From: NAT127 sp041655035
Lineage (GTDB): Bacteria > Pseudomonadota > Gammaproteobacteria > Pseudomonadales > Porticoccaceae
Assembly (NCBI GenBank): GCA_041655035.1
Contig: JBAZCN010000072.1
Coordinates: 1-16,446 of the forward strand
Length of the DNA stretch: 16,446 nucleotides
Direction of reading: 5' to 3'
Shown here in pieces: positions 13,636 through 16,446 of the stretch. Position 1 is the first letter of the stretch; the number at the start of each line of letters is the position of its first letter. The notes under the pieces are model-generated. The model did not search any database, was not told the origin of the DNA, and worked only from the letters and a program-made list of their open reading frames with translations. The position numbers and the translations under genes were made by a program.

Positions 13636-14105
13636 TAGATGAGCTCCACGGTGGTGTGGGTGCGGCCGGTGATTTCGGCCACAGCCCAGCGAGCGTCGCG
13701 GCGGTAGTCGTCGGCGGCGAAGTCCTTGGCTTGGCCCCGTTCGTCCCCGACGCCGGTGGCGCTGTGGTCGCGGTAGCGTTCCATCAATAGTGCGTGGGCG
13801 GTGGCGTAGACGGCCTGGCGGTAGAGCAGGAGGTAGTAGCCTGGGTTTGCCCAGTAGAGGGAGGGGATGTCGTCAGCTGTCGACGCGCCCGCGGCTTGTT
13901 GTGCTGTTTGCCAGTCGGCCAGTTGACGGTTGATGTCGGCGATGGCAAGGGCGAGGGCGTGGCTGACCCTGGGGGGGGCGATGCTGGTGTCGATGCGATG
14001 GGTTTGCCTGAAGTCGGCAGGATCCACAGCGGGCCAGAAGCCGTTGTTGTCGATGGCCTCGGGCGCGTCTTGGGTCGGTGCTGTGCCGTAGGCAATCAGT
14101 GACAT
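13635..14105 (-). CDS. L: Head completion/stabilization protein L (P2 gpL)
   Basis: The product is 156 residues; P2 gpL is 169. The centre with FRQTHRID, the AIADINRQLADW motif and the RDARWAVAEITGR segment match the phage head completion protein L family. It seals the filled head at the portal before tail joining. A GAGGT Shine-Dalgarno lies before the ATG at 14105. The gap to M is 121 nt and holds only GC-rich sequence without a clear promoter. Its stop overlaps the X start. Confidence 0.93.
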   Translation of the reverse strand: MSLIAYGTAPTQDAPEAIDNNGFWPAVDPADFRQTHRIDTSIAPPRVSHALALAIADINRQLADWQTAQQAAGASTADDIPSLYWANPGYYLLLYRQAVYATAHALLMERYRDHSATGVGDERGQAKDFAADDYRRDARWAVAEITGRTHTTVELI

Positions 14106-14226
14106 GGTGACCTCGTTGCTGGCAGGGCGAGCCGGGGTGGTGGAAGGGTGGGCCGGGCTGTCGGTGGGAGAACGTCACCTTGGCCCGGCGCCCTCCCGGC
14201 GTCGGCGTGCGACCTGGTTGGGGTGG

Positions 14227-14907
14227 CTAGTTGTTGTCCTGGCCCCCGGCGTTTTTGAGTTCCCGCTCCAGTTTTTCGATGTCCTTCTTGACGCCGACGC
14301 GGTCGTTGAGCACGAGGGCGCGGTTGAGGTTATCGAGGGCGGCCTGGGGCTCGCCAACGGCGCGCCAGGCGTAGCCCATGGCTTTGTGGAGCTTGGCGCG
14401 GATCTGGTCGTGCATGTCGGCGCCTTCGGTGAGGGCGTAGGCGCGGTGAAGGGTGCCGAGCAGGGATTCGAGATTGGTGCCGTCGACATCGATGAGTTTG
14501 AGAGCTTCGTCGGCGACCTGCTCGGCCACCAGGGAGGCGGTGTCGCGCTCGTAGTGGTCGGGTGTGTTGAGGCCGTGGCGGAGGGCGTATTCGGCGATTT
14601 CCAGCCCGCTGTCGAGGTCGCCGATGTCGAAGTGCCAGACCATGCAGGTCATGAGCACGTCGTCCTGGGCGCCGTTGCCCTTTGCCAGAACGCCCTGGGT
14701 GTAGGGGGCGAACTGGGGCAGGAGCTGGCGCTTTTTCTCGACCTTGGCCTCGACGGATTTGATGGCCTTGAGGGTGCGGCGCGCCTCCCACAGGGCGGCG
14801 GCCATGAGTTCGTACTGGTCGCCGGTTTGGGGTGCTCCGGCGGGGGCTGCGCCGGCGGCGGTGGCCGCCATGGCGCGCTGGAAGTGTCGTTGGGCGGGTG
14901 TTGCCAT
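14227..14907 (-). CDS. M: Terminase small subunit M (P2 gpM)
   Basis: The product is 226 residues; P2 gpM is 247. It opens with MATPAQRHFQRAMAA, continues with YELMAAALWEARRTLKAIKS, and holds the MTCMVWHFDIGDLDSGLEIA block that identifies the phage terminase endonuclease subunit family. With the large subunit P (outside the window) it recognises and cuts the cos site to start packaging. The C-terminal third is helical, with a TPR-like AYALTEGADMHDQ region. An AGGAG Shine-Dalgarno precedes the ATG. A hairpin with a short T-run stands between N and M. Confidence 0.95.
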   Translation of the reverse strand: MATPAQRHFQRAMAATAAGAAPAGAPQTGDQYELMAAALWEARRTLKAIKSVEAKVEKKRQLLPQFAPYTQGVLAKGNGAQDDVLMTCMVWHFDIGDLDSGLEIAEYALRHGLNTPDHYERDTASLVAEQVADEALKLIDVDGTNLESLLGTLHRAYALTEGADMHDQIRAKLHKAMGYAWRAVGEPQAALDNLNRALVLNDRVGVKKDIEKLERELKNAGGQDNN

Positions 14908-14919
14908 CGGTGTCTCCTT

Positions 14920-14962
14920 AAAAGCCCGGGGCAGCGCCAGCCATGGTGCTGGTTACCCCGGG
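14920..14962 (-). terminator. Attenuator-like hairpin between N and M
   Basis: On the minus strand a 7-bp arm CCCGGGG (14962-14956) pairs with CCCCGGG (14931-14925). A nested CCAGC/GCTGG stem fills the loop, and TTTT (14923-14920) follows almost at once. This resembles a Rho-independent terminator with a weak T-tract. It ends just before the M Shine-Dalgarno and could lower M and downstream expression relative to the capsid protein. Confidence 0.5.
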
Positions 14963-14986
14963 GTACTGCTCGCTCTCAGGGTGGTA

Positions 14987-16012
14987 TCAGGGGCCCGCGG
15001 GGACGTCGAAGGTGACGTTTTCGATCAGGCAGCCGAAGCCGTAGTCCTCGACCACGTAGGCGTCGTTGCTGGATTCGTAGTTCTCCACCCGCTTGCGCTT
15101 GGGGTTGTCGATGATGTGCCGGCGCCGGCTGCCGGTTTGCCAGTAGAGGGAGAGGTTCTCCAGGCTGGTGATGAAGACTGTGCCGGCGGGCACGAAGGGT
15201 GCGCGCACGGCCTGCAGGCCGCCGACACGTTTCTGGCTGATGATGAGGTCGAGTGCCTGGTTTTCCGTCGGCGTTTGGGCGTGGGCGCTGATCATGGGGA
15301 AGTATTTGTCGGCCAGCATTTCGCGGCCCATGATGGCCACCAGGTCGGTGGATTCGCGGAACCAGGGGTCGACGAGGTTGTTCACCGCGTCGAACACCAG
15401 GGCGTCGAGGTTGGCGTAGTCGCCGCCCTCGCCGATGGTGATGGCATCGGATTCGGCGACGACCTCGGTCATGACCCGGGCCGGGGCGTGGGTGCGGTAC
15501 TTTTCGAGCCAGCCGATGTTCACGTCCTGCAGCAGCGGGTTGGTGGCGCGATTGGTGGCGGTGGCGGCGCTGGTGCCGTTGAAGCCGATCATGATGCGGT
15601 CGAGGGCTTGCTGGCGGACGATGGCGTTGCGCACCCGGGCCTGGAAGTCGGGGAATTTGGCCCAGGCGTCGAGCTTGCTCCAGGGCAGGAAGGTGTCGAA
15701 CTCGGTGCTGACGCATTCGTAGCCGTTGTCTTCGAGCCCGGTGAGGTCGCGGGGGGCGCGGTCGTTGGCGCTGACGTCGGTGCGGCCGGCGATGGGGCCG
15801 CTGAGACCGAGGCCGAGTTTTTCGCCCTTGAGTTCGTCGACGCCGATGATGTTGATGCGGCCGAGAAATTCGGAGCTCTCCTGGATTTTGCTTTCCAGGG
15901 TTTGTTGGACGCTGGGCTCGACGGTGAAGCTCTCCGTGGCGCTGGGAACGCCCGAGAGTTGCGCGAGGCGCTGGGTGAAGTTGTTGAAGGCGATGCGGGT
16001 GTCGTTGCGCAT
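14987..16012 (-). CDS. N: Major capsid protein N (P2 gpN)
   Basis: The product is 341 residues; P2 gpN is 357. The N-terminus MRNDTRIAFNNFTQRLAQL, the blocks FLGRINIIGVDELKGEKLGL and CVSTEFDTFLPWSKLDAWAK, and IMIGFNGTSAA are diagnostic of the P2 major capsid family (HK97 fold). In P2 the N-terminal about 31 residues are removed by the O protease. Here O is disrupted, so maturation may fail. An AAGGA lies about 10 nt before the ATG, and the O stop is 12 nt upstream. Confidence 0.97.
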   Translation of the reverse strand: MRNDTRIAFNNFTQRLAQLSGVPSATESFTVEPSVQQTLESKIQESSEFLGRINIIGVDELKGEKLGLGLSGPIAGRTDVSANDRAPRDLTGLEDNGYECVSTEFDTFLPWSKLDAWAKFPDFQARVRNAIVRQQALDRIMIGFNGTSAATATNRATNPLLQDVNIGWLEKYRTHAPARVMTEVVAESDAITIGEGGDYANLDALVFDAVNNLVDPWFRESTDLVAIMGREMLADKYFPMISAHAQTPTENQALDLIISQKRVGGLQAVRAPFVPAGTVFITSLENLSLYWQTGSRRRHIIDNPKRKRVENYESSNDAYVVEDYGFGCLIENVTFDVPAGP

Positions 16013-16024
16013 GGGTGGCAGTCC

Positions 16025-16333
16025 TTAGCAGTCGGTGAGTACGGGGGCGCCGTCGCTGCCGGTGGCGCTGGCGCGGGGCGGGGTGTCGGGGTCGTTGTCG
16101 AGCCGGGTGTAGAGAGCCTCGAAGCGTTCGAGCAGGGCTTGGTGCTGATCCTTCAAGTCGTTGAAGGCAGCGGTGCTCTCGTCGAGGGCGGTTTCGAGGG
16201 CGCTGTGCTTTTCGACGAACAGGCCGAGGGTCTTTTCCAGATCGGCCCGGAAGGCGGAGAAGTCGCCCTTGGATTTATCGGTGTGGCGCTTGAACAGGGC
16301 CTTGACGCTGTCGAGCAGAGTGACGTGGTCCAA
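16025..16333 (-). pseudogene. O: Capsid scaffolding protein O, C-terminal fragment cut by an IS
   Basis: The 102 visible codons encode the C-terminal scaffolding part of P2-type gpO. DSVKALFKRHTDKSKGDFSAF and DLEKTLGLFVEKHSALETAL are typical, followed by a coiled-coil stretch and a disordered tail. P2 gpO is about 284 residues, with an N-terminal serine protease that is missing here. The frame meets the IS end at 16334, and a TAA lies inside the IS at 16354. The only codon that could start is a TTG at the junction, without a Shine-Dalgarno. P2 work places scaffold activity in the C-terminal about 90 residues, so if expressed this remnant could still scaffold but not cleave. Confidence 0.9.
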
Positions 16334-16347
16334 TGGATCTGCACACC

Positions 16348-16375
16348 CCAGTTAAGAGAAAATGCCCTTAACTGG
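16348..16375 (+). repeat. 9-bp inverted repeat upstream of the transposase start
   Basis: CCAGTTAAG (16348-16356) and CTTAACTGG (16367-16375) form a perfect 9-bp stem with a 10-base loop. The 3' arm ends on the first bases of the GGAGG Shine-Dalgarno (16374-16378). Such a hairpin could hide the ribosome site on transcripts that enter from outside, a known way for IS elements to limit activation, or be an operator. Confidence 0.65.
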
Positions 16376-16385
16376 AGGAAATTAC

Positions 16386-16446
16386 ATGACCACGAGAAAA
16401 CAGTATTCCAAGGAGTTCAAACTGGATGCCATCAGTCTGGTTTTAG
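16386..16446 (+). CDS. IS3-family transposase OrfA, N-terminus only
   Basis: The first 20 codons are visible, beginning MTTRKQYSKEFKLDA. This is the start of the helix-turn-helix domain of IS3/IS911-type OrfA proteins (COG2963), where RxxYSxEFKxxAv is the usual pattern. A strong GGAGG lies 7 nt before the ATG. OrfA recognises the IS ends and, with OrfB through frameshifting, forms the transposase. The rest is outside the window, so the subgroup cannot be assigned. Confidence 0.8.
   Translation, partial: MTTRKQYSKEFKLDAISLVL

Larger units (their letters stand above)
16334..16446 (+). mobile_element. Left end of an IS3-family-like insertion sequence
   Basis: Phage sequence stops at a clear junction in O, and a base composition change (AT-richer) begins with TGGATCTGCACACCCC. 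IS3-family ends start with TG, and the C-run is common. A transposase OrfA reads inward from 16386. The inverted repeat partner and the target duplication lie beyond the right edge, so the exact boundary could differ by a few bases. Confidence 0.75.

Noticed and set aside
12887..13642. Plus-strand ORF of 251 codons opposite the holin and X
   Set aside because: Antisense shadow of X, holin and hydrolase; no recognisable domain.
14106..14226. Possible promoter in the M-L gap
   Set aside because: Neither the dyad nor the 17-bp GC block occurs there; only GC-rich sequence and the L Shine-Dalgarno are seen.
1..16446. CRISPR arrays, tRNA or rRNA genes
   Set aside because: No regularly spaced direct repeats with unique spacers, and no tRNA cloverleaf or rRNA-like segment was noticed; the only tandem repeat is coding, in T.

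Overview
The window carries the late structural and lysis region of a P2-like (Peduovirus-type, contractile-tailed) prophage. Every phage gene is on the minus strand, so the functional order runs from right to left. GC content is high, and the head, tail and baseplate proteins align over their length with the P2 families. This points to a proteobacterial host, probably a gammaproteobacterium; the host genus cannot be told from this stretch.

From the right edge leftwards: (1) the left end of an IS3-type insertion sequence (16334-16446, transposase on plus) sits inside the capsid scaffold/protease gene O and leaves only its C-terminal scaffolding part. (2) Head genes follow: N (major capsid), M (terminase small subunit), L (head completion). 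(3) Next are X (tail) and a lysis block: a holin-like membrane protein, a SleB-type wall hydrolase whose frame changes at an A8 run, a lipoprotein, and an alpha/beta hydrolase not found in P2. (4) Tail completion genes R and S come next. (5) The baseplate and fibre operon is V, W, J, I, H and a G-position gene. The fibre H ends in a DUF1566/C-type-lectin-like domain. (6) The sheath/tube operon FI-FII follows. (7) Then come E with a -1 frameshift extension E', a small membrane protein, and the long tape measure gene T, which runs off the left edge. Large plus-strand ORFs are antisense shadows of these genes.

The main non-coding find is a repeated, rigidly spaced regulatory module in the gaps before V and before FI, the positions of the P2 late promoters PV and PF. 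Each copy has a TGTA-N11-TACA dyad, exactly 19 bp, an identical 17-bp GC-rich block, then a CAA(C/G)CAT element. It looks like the binding site and promoter of an Ogr/Delta-type late activator. A degenerate third copy lies between FII and E.

The genes would act together as a late programme: capsid assembly and packaging (O, N, M, L), lysis, tail completion (R, S), baseplate and fibres (V to G), and sheath, tube and tape measure (FI to T). The IS in O removes the protease and separates the scaffold from its start, so the prophage is probably defective for capsid maturation unless O is supplied in trans.
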